Shown: positions 22,416-34,519, numbered from the stretch's first letter. The stretch is 64,000 bases of DNA from Isoetes taiwanensis (GCA_021234155.1 JAJEKV010000088.1:246001-310000); one strand, 5' to 3'. Numbers and translations are program-made. Notes: a model not told the origin generated them from the letters alone.

Positions 22416-22915
22416 TGGCTCAAACATGCCAAGGTGGCTTAAACATGCTCCTAGGCTCAAACATGCTCAAACATGCCAAGGTGGTTCAAACATGTCACGT
22501 GGGCTCCAACATGCCACCTAACCTCCAACATGCCAAGGTGGCTCAAACATGCCACATGGGGTCCCAACATGCCACCTAGGCTCCAACATGCCAAGGTGGC
22601 TCAAACATGCCATGCGGGCTCCAACATGTTACATGCCACCTAGGCTCCAACATGCCAAGGTGGCTCAAATATGCCACCTAGGCACCAACATGCCACCTAG
22701 GCTCAAACATGCCGAGGTGGCTCAAACATGCCACGTGGTCTCCAACATGCCACCTAGGCTCAAACATGCCACGTGGGCTTCGACATGCCACCTAGGCTCC
22801 AACATGCCAAGGTGGCTCAAACATGCCACGTGGACTCCAACAGCCAAGGTGGCTCAAACATGCCATGCGGGCTCCAACATGTTACATGCCACCTGGGCTC
22901 CAACATGCCACCAAA
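22416..22915 (-). repeat. 19-bp satellite array (reverse)
   Basis: About 26 monomers of the same satellite, but with the complement on the plus strand (CCACCTAGGCTCCAACATG / CCAAGGTGGCTCAAACATG). Several TTACATGCC interruptions occur. The orientation is opposite to the arrays at 18.3-19.2 and 23.1-24.2 kb. Confidence 0.9.
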
Positions 22916-22937
22916 AATTTGCCACATCAACTTGCTA

Positions 22938-23085
22938 TGTCACCAAAAATTTGCCACATCAACCCATGGAAAACCAAAGTTGCACATCTTTTTTTATTTT
23001 TGGCCTAGTCAAAAGTTGGCCTTGCTTACTTGGCATGACATGTCACCAATGGCATGCCACATCAACATGTGCATGTCAACTTTTG
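22938..23085. repeat. ~148-bp direct repeat, copy 1
   Basis: This block (TTGCCACATCAACCCATGG through CATGTCAACTTTTG) recurs at 24358-24505 with few differences, including a T-rich run of varied length. The two copies bracket the forward 19-bp array. Confidence 0.85.
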
Positions 23086-24165
23086 TGCCACCTTGGCATG
23101 TTTCTGCCACCTTGGCATGTTTGTGCCACCTTGGCATGTTTCTGCCTAATTGGAATGTTTGAGCCTACATGGCATGTTTGAGCCACCTTGGCATGTTTGA
23201 GCCTAGGTGGCATGTTTGAGCCACCTTGGCATGTTGGAGTCTAGGTGGCATGTTGGAGCTACCTTGGCATGTTTGAGCCTAGGTGGCATGTTTGAGCCAC
23301 CTTGGCATGTTTGAGCCTAGGTGGCATGTTGAGCCACCTTGGCATGTTGGAGCCTAGGTGGCATGTTGGAGCCACCTAGGCATGTTTGAGCCTAGGTGGC
23401 ATGTTTGAGCCACCTTGGCATGTTGGAGCCTAGGTGCCATGTTGGAGCCATCTTGGCATGTTGGAGCCTAGGTGGCATGTTGGAGCCACCTTGACATGTT
23501 TGAGCCTAGGTGGCATGTTTGAGCCACCTTGGCATGTTGGAGCCTAGGTGGCATATTTGAGCCACCTTGGCATGTTGGAGCCTAGGTGGCATGTTGAGCC
23601 ACCTTGGCATGTTGGAGCCTAGGTGGCATGTTTGAGCCAACTTGGCATGTTGGAGCCTAGGTGCCATGTTGGAGCCACCTTGGCATGTTGGAGCCTAGGT
23701 GGCATGTTGGAGACACCTTGACATGTTTGAGCCTAGGTGGCATGTTTGAGCCACCTTGGCATGTTGGAGCCTAGGTGGCATATTTGAGCCACCTTGGCAT
23801 GTTGGAGCCTAGGTGGCATGTTTGAGCCAACTTGGCATGTTGGAGCCTAGGTGGCATGTTTGAGCCAACTTGGCATGTTGGAGCCCACGTGGCATGTTTG
23901 AGCCACCTTGGCATGTTGCAGCCTAGGTGGCATGTTGGAGCCACCTTGGCATGTTGGAGCCTAGGTGGCATGTTTGAGCCACCTTGGCATGTTGGAGCCT
24001 AGGTGGCATATTTGAGCCACCTTGGCATGTTGGAGCCTAGGTGGCATGTTTGAGCCACCTTGGCATGTTGGAACTTAGGTGGCATGTTTGAGCCACCTTG
24101 GCATGTTGGAGCCTAGGTGGCATGTTGGAGCCCACGTGGCATGTTTGAGCCATGTTTGAGTGCCA
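23086..24165 (+). repeat. 19-bp satellite array, alternating A/B monomers
   Basis: About 55 monomers, mostly alternating A (GCCTAGGTGGCATGTTGGA) and B (GCCACCTTGGCATGTTTGA), so the true period is 38 bp. The first 11 bases of A and B are reverse complements apart from one base, so neighbouring monomers can pair. Apparent 19-residue periodic frames are not genes. Confidence 0.95.
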
Positions 24166-24357
24166 CATCATCTTTGCCATGTTGTTTGTTCGTGCCACAA
24201 GGGTAACGACATGCCCTGCCAACTCTTGGCCACTTGTGGCAAGGGGAGCAGCCCATAACGTGAACCCTACATCTTTTGCATCGAGACGGAGACAAACACG
24301 CCCGAGAGTTTGCATAGGGTGGGTCATCATCACGTCCACATCACCCATATCTTGCCA

Positions 24358-24505
24358 TGTCACCAGAAATTTGCCACATCAACCCATGGAAAACCAAAGT
24401 TGCACATTTTTTTTTATTTTTGGCCTAGTCAAAAGTTGGCCTTACTTACTTGGCATGACATGTCACCAATGGCATGCCACATCAACATGTGCATGTCAAC
24501 TTTTG
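24358..24505. repeat. ~148-bp direct repeat, copy 2
   Basis: Second copy of the block at 22938-23085. The intervening 24170-24357 is non-satellite sequence with no recognised feature. Confidence 0.85.
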
Positions 24506-24559
24506 CAAGAAATACCTTTCGCCACATCATCATGCCACTTTTGCCTGTCATTCATGAGA

Positions 24560-24800
24560 ACTGCTGAACAACGACGAATCAGGGAGCCTAGAAGGCCGTC
24601 TCTGCTTTGGCGCCATAGATGAACCTCCGCCTTGTCGAAAACAAGGGAGGAAAAAACTGCTGAAGAAATAGACTTGCTTTACGAAGACAACGCCGGGATC
24701 GTAGAGGCTAGGAGGCCGTCTCTCCTTCGTCGCTATAGCCGAGCTCCGCCTTGACGAAAACAGGGGAGAAAACAAAAGGGGGGGGGGATTGGCTCCCCCC
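24560..24800. repeat. Diverged ~130-bp tandem pair
   Basis: Two related segments (about 24578-24650 and 24705-24775) share AGGCCGTCTCT, CTCCGCCTTG and CGAAAACA blocks. A minus-strand frame across them is an effect of GC-rich repeats and not a supported gene. A G-run at about 24777-24787 follows. Confidence 0.5.
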
Positions 24801-24812
24801 TTCCATGTTGTG

Positions 24813-24925
24813 GGGGGATGCCCATCGGTCGCACATTCCGGTGTGGCCGGTGACCCGCTCCCGGCGCCGTCAGTCGCGAGGCCCCACCAGTCCACACCAG
24901 AATGTGCTCCCGGTGGGCATCCCCC
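24813..24925. repeat. Inverted repeat with 34-bp arms
   Basis: Arms at 24813-24846 and 24892-24925 (GGGGGATGCCCA... with its inverse) match at about 28-29 of 34 positions around a 45-base GC-rich loop. It could be the termini of a tiny foldback element or a structured GC-rich stem. Confidence 0.75.
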
Positions 24926-25172
24926 ATACATGCGTGCACGTATTTGCACATTTTTGTGTATTTAGTGCTCATATATGCTCATATGTTAAGTGAAATCTGG
25001 GCCGCATAATTTAGGGCGCGGTCCCATCAAATGACCGAGATTAACGGTTCAGATTTGGAAGAGACTAACGGTCAGGATTTTGATCCTTGTATTATCATGC
25101 TATTGGTTGGGTCACTTTCCCGCCTCGATAGTTTTGCCGCCTCACCTACTCTCAAATCCTTTTCTTAGTTTT

Positions 25173-25532
25173 TTCATGGTGGACGCTCAGGTTTATCATG
25201 GCGCTCACGATTTTGGTGATGGCGCTCAAGATTTTAAGCAGTTGCCAGGCCGGTTTTGCTGTAGAACAGGGCTTGGATCTAAGGATTCTTGGAGCTTTCG
25301 ACCTTTTGCTTTCTTAACGGTTTGGGTCGGATTTGGAGTCGTGCTACAGGTTTTTGGAGTCGTGCTACAGTATTTCGGATTTGTAGCTCCTGTTTTGCAT
25401 GAAGTTTTTCAAGCCTCTGTTTACAGGTTATTGCTCATGAAGAACTTGCTTCCCTCATTGCTCATGCAGAGCCGAACTCCTTGCTGCTTGCTGCTGCTAG
25501 TTCCGGCGTCTTTCAGCCCTTTTCAATCTTAA
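25173..25532 (+). CDS. Hypothetical frame, possible first exon
   Basis: From ATG 25173 (MVDAQVYHGAHDFGDG) a frame runs to 25530. It contains a direct repeat GGAGTCGTGCTACAG (25336, 25357) and turns into leucine-rich low-complexity sequence, so only the first ~60 codons look protein-like. A TTTACAG at about 25422 could be an acceptor for another frame (VIAHEELASLIAHAEP). Upstream lie TTTCCCGCC and two AACGGTC motifs, which could be promoter elements. No homology is recognised. It may be a real gene start or non-coding RNA. Confidence 0.2.
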   Translation, partial: FMVDAQVYHGAHDFGDGAQDFKQLPGRFCCRTGLGSKDSWSFRPFAFLTVWVGFGVVLQVFGVVLQYFGFVAPVLHEVFQASVYRLLLMKNLLPSLLMQSRTPCCLLLLVPASFSPFQS

Positions 25533-26814
25533 AAAAACAGCCTGCGATTCTGTTTTGAGCTGTCAAGTCCCACATTTTTTGCCAAGGTAAATGCTTGTAT
25601 TTGGGGAAAAGTTATTAGCTTGAGTGGTTGCTTAGGATTCCTTTGGGTACTTGCTTTTGCGATGTACAAGCTTCCAGAACCGTTGTTTTGAACATACTTT
25701 TCTTTACTTGTTATCATTGTTGTGATTTGCTATCATTCCAATTGGGGTCAGTGTGCATCATTGCATGCCTTCAAAGCTCTGCATTAGCTAATCCGACATC
25801 TTCAAGCATTCAAGCAAGCATTCAACCATGCCACATCGGATGCCTCAGATAAGGATTGAATTAAGGTAAAGCTATTTTTTCTTTCATTTTGTCTTCTGTT
25901 GAAAAACATTCTGTTCATCATTCCTGCTTTTTTGCTTTTGTTCTTCCTCGTTTTGCTTTTGTTCTTCCGTCGACTAACACTTTCATTTACAGTGTGGTTT
26001 TGACCAGAGCCATGGCCACAGCTTTAGGTTTTTGAATGGACAATGTAGCGATGGCCAAAGCTTCAGCTATTAGAGAATGGACAATGTGAAAGGCTGGTTG
26101 TGAAGTGGAACGGAAGCAAGAATGGCGAGGTACAACATCATATATATAATACTCTGTCTTTGAATAACAAATTCAAGTTTAGAGTTTCATTCTATTTTTA
26201 CTTGCTTATGCCGGTGATAGCACCAAATTGCTACTCCTTTATGTTCCATCTTAATTGGGACAACTTCAAAAGTTGAAGCTAGGAGCGTAAAATGAATGGA
26301 GATTTGACCATTTGCCCGGATCTTACTTGCCCGGTTTGTACCATCGCCTCAAATATCCAAACAAGGAAAGCTGCCCACGGTAAGATTTGAAATGAATGGA
26401 GATTTGTACCACACGCCACAAGAAGATCCGGGCTAGTATTATGTAGTTATTGATCCTAGGTTATATGCTAAGTTGTTTAAATTTTATCAAGCACTCTAGT
26501 GAGTGCTCTAAGCAACTAACAAATAAGTAGGGCATATTTGCGTAAATCATAGTCGCCTTGCACAAAATCAAACAAGAAGGTTGAAATTTAGTTCAAATTT
26601 GTATAATCTGATGCTAAAATCACATCAGCTTAATGCTTTGAACCTTAAACAATAAATTTAACTGTTTTGAATCTTAACCATTACTTTAATTTTTTGATTT
26701 AATGATGGTATTTGAAATGCTTAATGGATTTGATTGGGTTCGATTCCCAAAAGCAAGTTGTATTTAAAGTAAAATATGATTATCAAGGCTTTTAAATTCT
26801 AGTGTATACATGTA
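25533..26814. other. AT-rich stretch, no gene supported
   Basis: Possible splice-like signals (AAGGTAAATG at 25586, AAGGTAAAGC at 25864, GCGAGGTACAAC at 26127) suggest an exon series, but the intervening frames are short and unrecognised. A T-arm-like GGTTCGATTCC at about 26739 lacks the rest of a tRNA. Confidence 0.3.
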
Positions 26815-27640
26815 TTTTTTTTTTAAATGTGTGCCACGTGTCAATCTATGATTGGTTAGACGACATTTTAAAAACAACACTTATTTTTCCTATATGTCAT
26901 AATAGAATTTTTTATTTAAGAAGGACATGTTGATTTTTTATTAACTATGTACCATATTGTGTAAAAACAACCATTGAAAATAATGCAACCTTTTAAAAAC
27001 TACACATGAAGACGAAATATCAATATATAGAAAACATGAAATTTTAAAACAATACATGTAGATTTCCTAAAGATTATGTATCCTTTTTTTGGAAAAACAA
27101 TGTCAACTTGTAAAAACTACAAGTAGAAAAAAAAACAACACATAGAAAATAAAAAGAGAACTGTCTTCTTTAGCTTTCCACATGTACAAATATTCAAACG
27201 TACATGTGGTTTTTGGAAGACAAACAACGCGTGGCTCCTCCAAAAAACAACAGTAAAGAAAAAATGACATATAATTTTTTAAAAAAACCATCTTACTTTG
27301 ACGTTGTAATTTAAGTTTACACGTGTGGTAATATCTAAACCAACGCGTGTTATTTTGATGAACAACAACGTATGGCTCGTGAAAAAAACCACAGTCAAGA
27401 AAAAACCACACGTTGACAAAATTTTGCGAAAAACGATAGTGAAAAAAAGGACACGTTGACAAAAAAAAAGGGGTGCCAAAAAAACCACAGTGGAAATTTT
27501 CTGCCAAAAAACCACTGTCTCTTTGTGCAAATCCGGATAAACGGGCCACGTGGACTTTTGGGGCCATTTTGGTGTTGTTTTTGGCATAAAACAACACTTC
27601 TGTACAACTAAAAAACAACTGTGGACCAAAACGTGGGGTC
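26815..27640. repeat. Degenerate A-rich low-complexity repeat
   Basis: Loose repeats of AAAAAAACCACAGT.AAGAAAAAA and ACAACGTGTGGTT types. A 171-codon minus-strand frame is dominated by Phe/Cys from the A-rich DNA and is not believed to be a gene. Confidence 0.5.
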
Positions 27641-27803
27641 AGTGTGATAGAATCACCGTAGAAAAGGTATTGACCAACTTATGAAGATCCGTTGACTGTA
27701 CATTCGATAGCCCAATCTTCCCTTGAATCAATCATATACGCTGCAAAAGAATCTTCAATCGATCAATCCCCCAATTACAACCTTTCACCTTGATTTATCT
27801 TGG

Positions 27804-27832
27804 TCGGTCCGACCGCTATGCCGGACCGACAG
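27804..27832. other. Perfect 9-bp hairpin
   Basis: GTCGGTCCG pairs exactly with CGGACCGAC around a ~10-base loop. It is GC-rich inside AT-rich DNA. Function unknown. Confidence 0.5.
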
Positions 27833-28088
27833 TTTGAATTCTAAGTTGGCTCCAACCCTAATTTAGAAGCTCGTATTATTTGCCTCCTGCCATATAAGGT
27901 GTAATCTTAAAATAATCATATGGTTCCCATAACTTTATTAACTAGGCTAACTTAGACCATAGGAATACAAGGTTCTATCATAGTATATACTGTAGAAGCA
28001 AATATGACACTGTATGTTGTTTATTTCAAATATGACCATGTATGTTGTTGATCTTGCACTGCTTTAAACATGATCTCAACGTAACACT

Positions 28089-28990
28089 TTATAGGGTGTA
28101 ATGGCTTTCTGAGCACCCTTCACCAGAAGGTGCTCGGATGATGGTGCAAGAGGTAGAACATTTCCCTTTGATGTGTTGCAAAGTACCTGGCTTTCTTAGC
28201 TTTAAGGAAATTGTGGTATTATCTAGCCGCTTGTGGGCGTAGAGCAAGGTCTGTGACCTGGAGGAACCAACGTTTATGCTCCTTGCACTCAACATCAGAC
28301 CACTGGTTATGTGGGAAGGTTGTGGTCCCGAGGTCCGTCGAGGGCGGCTTCTCCCAAAGCACCTTTCTACAGCAGTCCCAAGCACGTCAATATGCTGGCC
28401 TGTCTGTTGCTCTAGCGTAGAGTACAACCAAAGTCCTGCCAACTCATCTGTGAGCATTCGAGTGTAGGCCTCTGTATTATTATAACCCAATCGCAGCTGA
28501 GACATGCGAGGAGCTATCGCATAGGGGTCTCGAATAGCCTGCCAAGCCAGCTGCAAGTAAAGTGGTAGATGGTCTGAGTCGATCTCCTCATCCCTACTAT
28601 CTATTCCCACTCAGAAGTGCTTGATTACATGCATAACCTGCTTAGCCACCCCAACCGCCCCCTTGGTTCTCCTGCCTGCAAGTGCATTTGCAAGAGGTTG
28701 GCCACTATGTCAGTCCATTGCAAATTACCAGATAAAAAAGAACGCAAAGCAAAAGCAGCTGCCTACCATAGCGTGCGACCTTATTGTCATTTGATGCCCA
28801 TGGCCAAGCTCCTTATGTAGCGCACAGCTGCAACACATTGCCAGTCAATAGGTCAGATTTCATGGGTTGTTCCACCCTCGTGCATGCATTGAAGTCTCCG
28901 ATGAGTATGGCGCCCAACTACTTGTGCTGCTGTAGATACGGCTAGAGCTTGCAAAGCGTTGCATCAATCTTCTTCTTATCAAGTGAGGTT
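28089..28990 (-). pseudogene. LINE endonuclease domain remnant
   Basis: On the minus strand, ILIGDFNAC (about 28911-28885) is the APE-type endonuclease G-D-F-N motif and SDHLPL (about 28585-28565) is the matching C-terminal active-site motif. The domain nicks target DNA to prime LINE reverse transcription. Between the motifs there are stops and frame changes; the longest clean piece runs from about 28610 to 28089 and would lead into the reverse transcriptase, which is missing. Its relation to the LINE tails at 1 kb and 39.4 kb is unknown. Confidence 0.7.
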
Positions 28991-30381
28991 CTGAATTCTA
29001 TGGATCAAGGTTCCAATAGGCTACTAAGAATTGATTCGTACATGCTTTTGTTACGAATTGTTGATTGAAAGGTTTTTCATCTGAGCAAGTAGGAGGTGCT
29101 ATTGATAAGGAAAGTATCATGATAGGGCCTGAAGGAGGTTGGAATTAAACGAGGGCAGAATTAACTGGAAAATTATAGGCTGTAAAAAGGATTTTGATCT
29201 GCAACAAAAACCATTGTAGCTGGAATTGGGTCTGTTCGAGATGATTGATTGGAAAGGACATGGAACAGGTTGATTTGGCTTGCCAAAGGGCTGTTTTGAA
29301 TGAATTAGAGCCCAAAGTGATGAAATTAAGAGCCGATATGGCCATCCTGCAATGCTTCGAGGCGACCCAACCGCCTCAAAGTGGACTCAAATACAGCAAA
29401 AATAGATTGAAATTGACTGAGAAGGGCTGATTTGGATCTTAGAAGAGTCGAATCTGCTTGTTGTACATGTTCACATCAGTGATCGAAGGCCGCTTCAAAG
29501 GTTCATTTCTGTCGCCGAATCTTTATTTATTTGTGTCTATGGTTCTATTTGTTAACAATTTGTTGCTTCAGGAATAAGTTAAGGAGTAACCATTGAATGA
29601 GCTCAGTTGTCTAGCTTTGCATGTGGATGGATTTAAATTAAGTGGAGGAGAACGAATCCAACTGCCACAGATCTAATCGAAATAATAATAAATTATAAGA
29701 ACTTGTATACTATGTATGGTTGCATCCAGTTAAGAGATTAAGTAATTTAAATCTTGTATCTAGGATAATTGTACGGGCTTCTTCTTGGAGATGGGGCTAG
29801 TCTAGAGATCAGATGGCAAGGGCTAAATGCAATTGCGGTCATGAGACTTCAGGGATTTTTAAGACAAAAGTGCGGGAATTTTGAGTTCTTGCATTAGATG
29901 TCTTTATAAATCCCTTAGCTATGGAAAGTGGTTTTTAATACCTTAGATGTATTACCATGACTTCTGGGTAGAAGCAGTTATTGGGTCATGTGAATGCGAT
30001 TGGGCTAAGAGGACTATCAGAAGCTTATGGGGCTTCTAAGACGTAGCTATGGTATGGATCATGTTAATATAGTAAATGCCCAAGTTATTGAATAGGCCTG
30101 GTAATTGATAAATTTTGTATTCCTTATGGGGAAAAAGGTTGATCTTGGTAAAAGAGTTGGACTGACACCGATCTTTGGCAAGTTACTTCGATATTTCAAG
30201 TGAATAAGATAGACTTGAGTTTCTAGGCACATGCATATTATGTCTTTTGGATTTGTTGTCTTTGATGGATAATGGAATGGATAAGAATGGGTCATTCTCA
30301 ATTGCAAATGGAAGGTTAAATTCTTCACCAATACTAAAGCTTTCGTAAAGTTATCATACCAATCTAGATCTAACCTTAAGT
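28991..30381. other. AT-rich intergenic
   Basis: No supported gene, RNA or repeat was recognised in this stretch; only short frames occur. Confidence 0.4.
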
Positions 30382-30600
30382 TTAGACAAGATCCCAAGTT
30401 GCCAGGAGGGTCAACTCAGTAGGCTCGTCACATTCCACCAACCAATTCACAAACCACATAGTCAAATCCATTTGTTTTAGTTCATCTGTCGTCCAACTTC
30501 TATCATAAGCTTGTGCGAGCTCATTATGAGCTTGCTCATAGTACCTATTAGCAATTACTTAATCTCATATTTGATATCTAATGTAGTAGATATTGTTAAA
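30382..30600 (-). pseudogene. Conserved unknown coding fragment, copy 1
   Basis: A minus-strand frame of about 65 codons contains IANRYYEQAHNELAQAYD then RSWTTDELKQMDL and ends at TAA near 30382. A diverged copy lies at 43690-43850, where the protein is still recognisable (RYYEHVQNELA-stop-AYDRSW). Retained amino-acid similarity suggests descent from a real protein, probably of a repeat element, but I do not recognise it. Confidence 0.4.
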
Positions 30601-33600
30601 TCTATTGTTTAAATTTGTTTTTTCTGACTTTTTTGGATTTTCTTTTAAGGATGATTTCCTAAGGTTTTAAAGGTTTTAACAGCCGAAAAAAATTTCCAGT
30701 ATTCCAAAAATCAAGTCTGTGCCTTTTATGATTTAGAACTTTGTTTTTCTGAGCTTTAACTATATGCTCTGTTATGATTTTCCTTTTCAATAGGTCAAAA
30801 GGGGGTTTCGTTGTTGGCTTTGAGGAAGCCTTCGTCATGATTTGTGCACCGCCCATCTTTGCTGCTGTGTGCATCAATTCCGCAAGAGGGGTCTGGCTGT
30901 TTTTTAGGGTGCCCCATCTTCAGATTTCTTGCCCGGCGATTGGGCCTCAAGTACCATGCCATCGTTGATGCAAAATTTGTGTTTTGTTTTTCGGCATGCA
31001 ATACCATGAAAAAATCATTCCTGACAAAGATTGCTTCATGGTTAAGTCGAGTTAAAAGTAGGCACTTCAAACAACATTATGCCATAATTGCTGAAAACGT
31101 TTTTCTGTTCCTCTTATGTTCATTATTTTGCAGTTTGGAGTGGATGAATATGCCTTTAGTTGCAATTTCGGCCACTGCCTTGGATTACAGCCAGCTCCGA
31201 TATTTTTGAGGGTATGTAGGCAAATGAAACCGTAGAAAATCTAGAATAGATCCGGCTCCAGTCTTAGTTCTATGCATAGCCAGGGTCCTGTGCAATTCTA
31301 TGTCTTCATCTCAAGCTTTATGCTTCCATAAATTTTTAAGATTGATCCTATTGTTTTCCAAAATTGGAGATTGATTTTTTTTGTAGAAAATTAATTTTGC
31401 AGTAGAACAGGCTTTTTTAGGAATCCAGGCTTGCTTGGTGGCAACTTATCTCTGGAATAATTACAAACAAAATTACTTGATGCTTATGTGTTCAATTTTG
31501 CATTCACAAAATAACACAATTTTGTTCCCCATTTTTTACTTTTGTTTTGATAGAATCAAATCTTTGTGTATTTTATAGTGTTAGATGATACCTGCAGTAT
31601 TCTCTTAGTTTAGTATTACCGTGCTTCTAAATGTTAAATATAGACTCTCGGTTCATGCAGTTTCTTTGGCAACAAATTATGGAGGCACGAGAAATTACAC
31701 CATGCTGCTTTGGGTGGCAACTTATTTTTCATGTAACTTTGCTTTGGCAATCTCAATCCATCACATGTCACTATTTGATCATGTAAGCATGTTTTTGAAT
31801 CCATGTCTTTATTTAATTGGTACTATTCTATAACAGGAGCGACAAAGCAAATGGAATCTTAGAAATGTGCATTAGAATCAGCTCCGCACATGCGTACGAT
31901 CTGCTGCTTTGGTATGCATGAATTACAGTAAATATCACATGTCTGTGCATTTATAAGAACATACATACATAGGTAGATATTTCAAGATCTATTTCTTTTT
32001 CTAGAGTTATAAGAAATAAAAGCAGCTCCTTTGAGAAATTTGTGAGAATCACATCATGCAACCAGTGAAGAAGCTTCCCTCATGCAAAACATCATGATAA
32101 CTGAATTATACAATGCTTTTCCAGCATGTTTTCTATTCCAGAAGTTTTAGTCTGTCTTAGTTATTTAAACAATAGATATGCAAACCAGTAATAATCTTTA
32201 TATTGTTTAGTGTGCCTTTATCAGGCTTCTAATGCAGGAGACGCCCAAAATCTTCCCAAGTCCCATTGCCATATCTCTGGTCATAAGGTATTATGTCCTT
32301 TCTTTAATTTTATTCACACGATCCGGCCTCAAGGTCAACATTTTCCTACTTCCAGTTTGCTTATGGTTCAGCTTCATCTTCAGCATGTGTGAAAGCAAGT
32401 ATCAAAAGTTTCCTCTGGTGGGTTTTGTATAGGGTTGCTTACATTCAATTGCTAGATTTTGTTGTGTTGCAAAATGGACAAGCCATGTTTCTAATGCCTA
32501 AAAAATAGCTAAGGTTCCCCTGATCTATCAAGTTTTCCCACATTTTTTCCAAATTGATCATGTTTTCTGCTGTAGAATGTTTTTTAAGACTATATCTAGA
32601 CTATATATGGACTATATCCATACTTTTGTGTATTATAGGAGTTGTTATGATGCTAGCTTATGAGGTTATTGATCTAAGATTCTCCTCTAATCTAACTTGA
32701 TATATTATTATTGAGGTATAATCTGAATGCTTAGTGCATTTAAATCCATGAATGCTGCATCTACTTTAATCTACAGAGACGATTTTGAAATTTGAAATCT
32801 GGAAGGGCAATGCTAATTGGGAGAATATACTGTTTGGTGCAAGATTTTGAGGATGCTATATATCTACTCATCATTGGCCAACTTAAGGTATGATGTCCTG
32901 GATTTGTGTCAAAGTAGATTGCTTCAATAGATGCATGTTAGTTTGCTCAACTGGTTTGATAATCAGCAGGGCTTTTTGTAGATCAGCTTTGAAAGTTGGA
33001 TTTTTCTATAGCTTGATTGCACCATGCTTTGTGCTCTACAATTTTTAGGATCTCGCGGACTTATTGCTCCAAACATTGTTTGGATCAGATTGCTGAAGAT
33101 ATGGAGCTTGATGTTTAGGTTTGTGTGATGCATGCCTTCATTTTATTGCATCAATTCAAATTGGACTATTCTATAACAGACTAATCTCCTTTAGCAATCA
33201 CGCACACAAGCCAGGTTTGACATCAGGTGAGTGGATTTGATTGGATGGTTATTTGCATTTGCTAAATGTTTGGTTCCATGTTACGAGGGCCAGCCATTTG
33301 CCTACAATGAATGCAAGGTGTGCAACGCTTGAAGCTAAATATAATTTGTCCAATGCAGGGATTAGTAAGTTTATATTTGTAGCTCATGTTGCGCTATTTG
33401 ATAAAGGGATTCTATTTGGATAGTGATAGAATAATGCACATTTGAAGCCTTCCTTTAGTGCAACTTGAGCAAGGGAATAATAAGGTATATCTATGCGTTT
33501 TGTGATTCTGAAATCTATATTGTTGTGTTCATGCTATGCTCATGGAATATTTAACAGTGCAATTTCTTCCAATTACTACTTTTAAGATGTCTTCTCTTTC

Positions 33601-34320
33601 AAGCATTATTTCATAGATGTTGTTGGATGCTGGCTGGAATCTCAGTCCCTCTAATTTATCTAGATTTATTAGAATTGCCTGTTATTATAGAGATGGACAC
33701 ATATTAATCTAGAGAGGTTGTACATATTGTAAACTGCATTCTCAGATGAATAATCTAGCAACTCCATTATATCAAATCCCAAAAAATGTTCTTGATTTGT
33801 CATTGTTTTCTCCCGGCATTGCAAGTCCGTTAGATGTTTCTGTTATCCATCTAAGATATCTTATGTTATTCCGCATGGTGTTATAATGTATAGAGTTCAG
33901 GGCTTGATGTTCATTTATTCGAACTTTATGTTTGCATCATGTTGTAAATATCATTTCTAAGATATTAATACTGCTTTATATGTCTTCCAGACTGTGGATC
34001 TATCAAAACAACCATAAATAGTGCTTCTGGTGATAAAATCTTAGTTGAAAGGTAAGATAGAGAACTAATAGATCCTTTGTTATGGCCATACTGTTTCTAT
34101 TAAAGGCAAAGCCACAACATGAAAAAAAGTAATGTTTCAGTGATACACTCTCCTTCCAAGTTTTCCAAGGCAGCACCTCGATTCAGGCAATTATCCATAT
34201 CTAGCACAATAACAGGGGTTTGTTTGTGTGTTTTTGTACGTTTTTCACTAAGGTTTCCTATGATTTCGTGATGTATTCAAATGGATGTACTAATGCATAC
34301 ATCTAGAGTGCACCATTTCT
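30601..34320. other. AT-rich intergenic
   Basis: About 3.7 kb with no recognised gene, RNA gene or repeat. The longest frame (30844-31209, +) has no protein-like features I can support. Confidence 0.4.
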
Positions 34321-34519
34321 GAGCCATTGATTTTAGCCTTTTTTTGTCAATGGTCAACAATCAATGGCTCACAACAAAAGCCCTTTTTTTGTGCGTGTGG
34401 TGCATAATGGGCACATGAAGGGCCATTGATTTTAGCCTTTTTTTTTCAATGGTCAACAACCAATGGCTCACAACAAAAGCCCTCTTTTTGTGTGTGTGGT
34501 GCATAATGGGCACATGAAG
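34321..34519. repeat. ~100-bp tandem duplication
   Basis: Copies 34321-34420 and 34421-34519 share GCCATTGATTTTAGCC through GGGCACATGAAG with only a few differences, so the duplication is recent. Each copy also contains short inverted pieces (CAATGGTC / GCCATTG). Confidence 0.9.

Noticed and set aside
18328-24295. Many 60-210-codon frames such as those with repeated PPRLQHAKVAQTCHLGSNMP
   Set aside because: They are translations of the 19-bp satellite; three monomers make a 57-base period that keeps frames open on both strands.
24548-24949. 133-codon minus-strand frame
   Set aside because: Lies across a diverged tandem pair and an inverted repeat; the GC-rich repeats explain the lack of stops.
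26730-26765. tRNA-like T-arm GGTTCGATTCC (also near 35494 and 45443)
   Set aside because: No acceptor stem, D-arm or anticodon arm at the right spacing; only the B-box-like core is present.
27103-27618. 171-codon minus-strand frame
   Set aside because: Phe/Cys-rich reading of A-rich low-complexity repeats, with no domain or splice logic.
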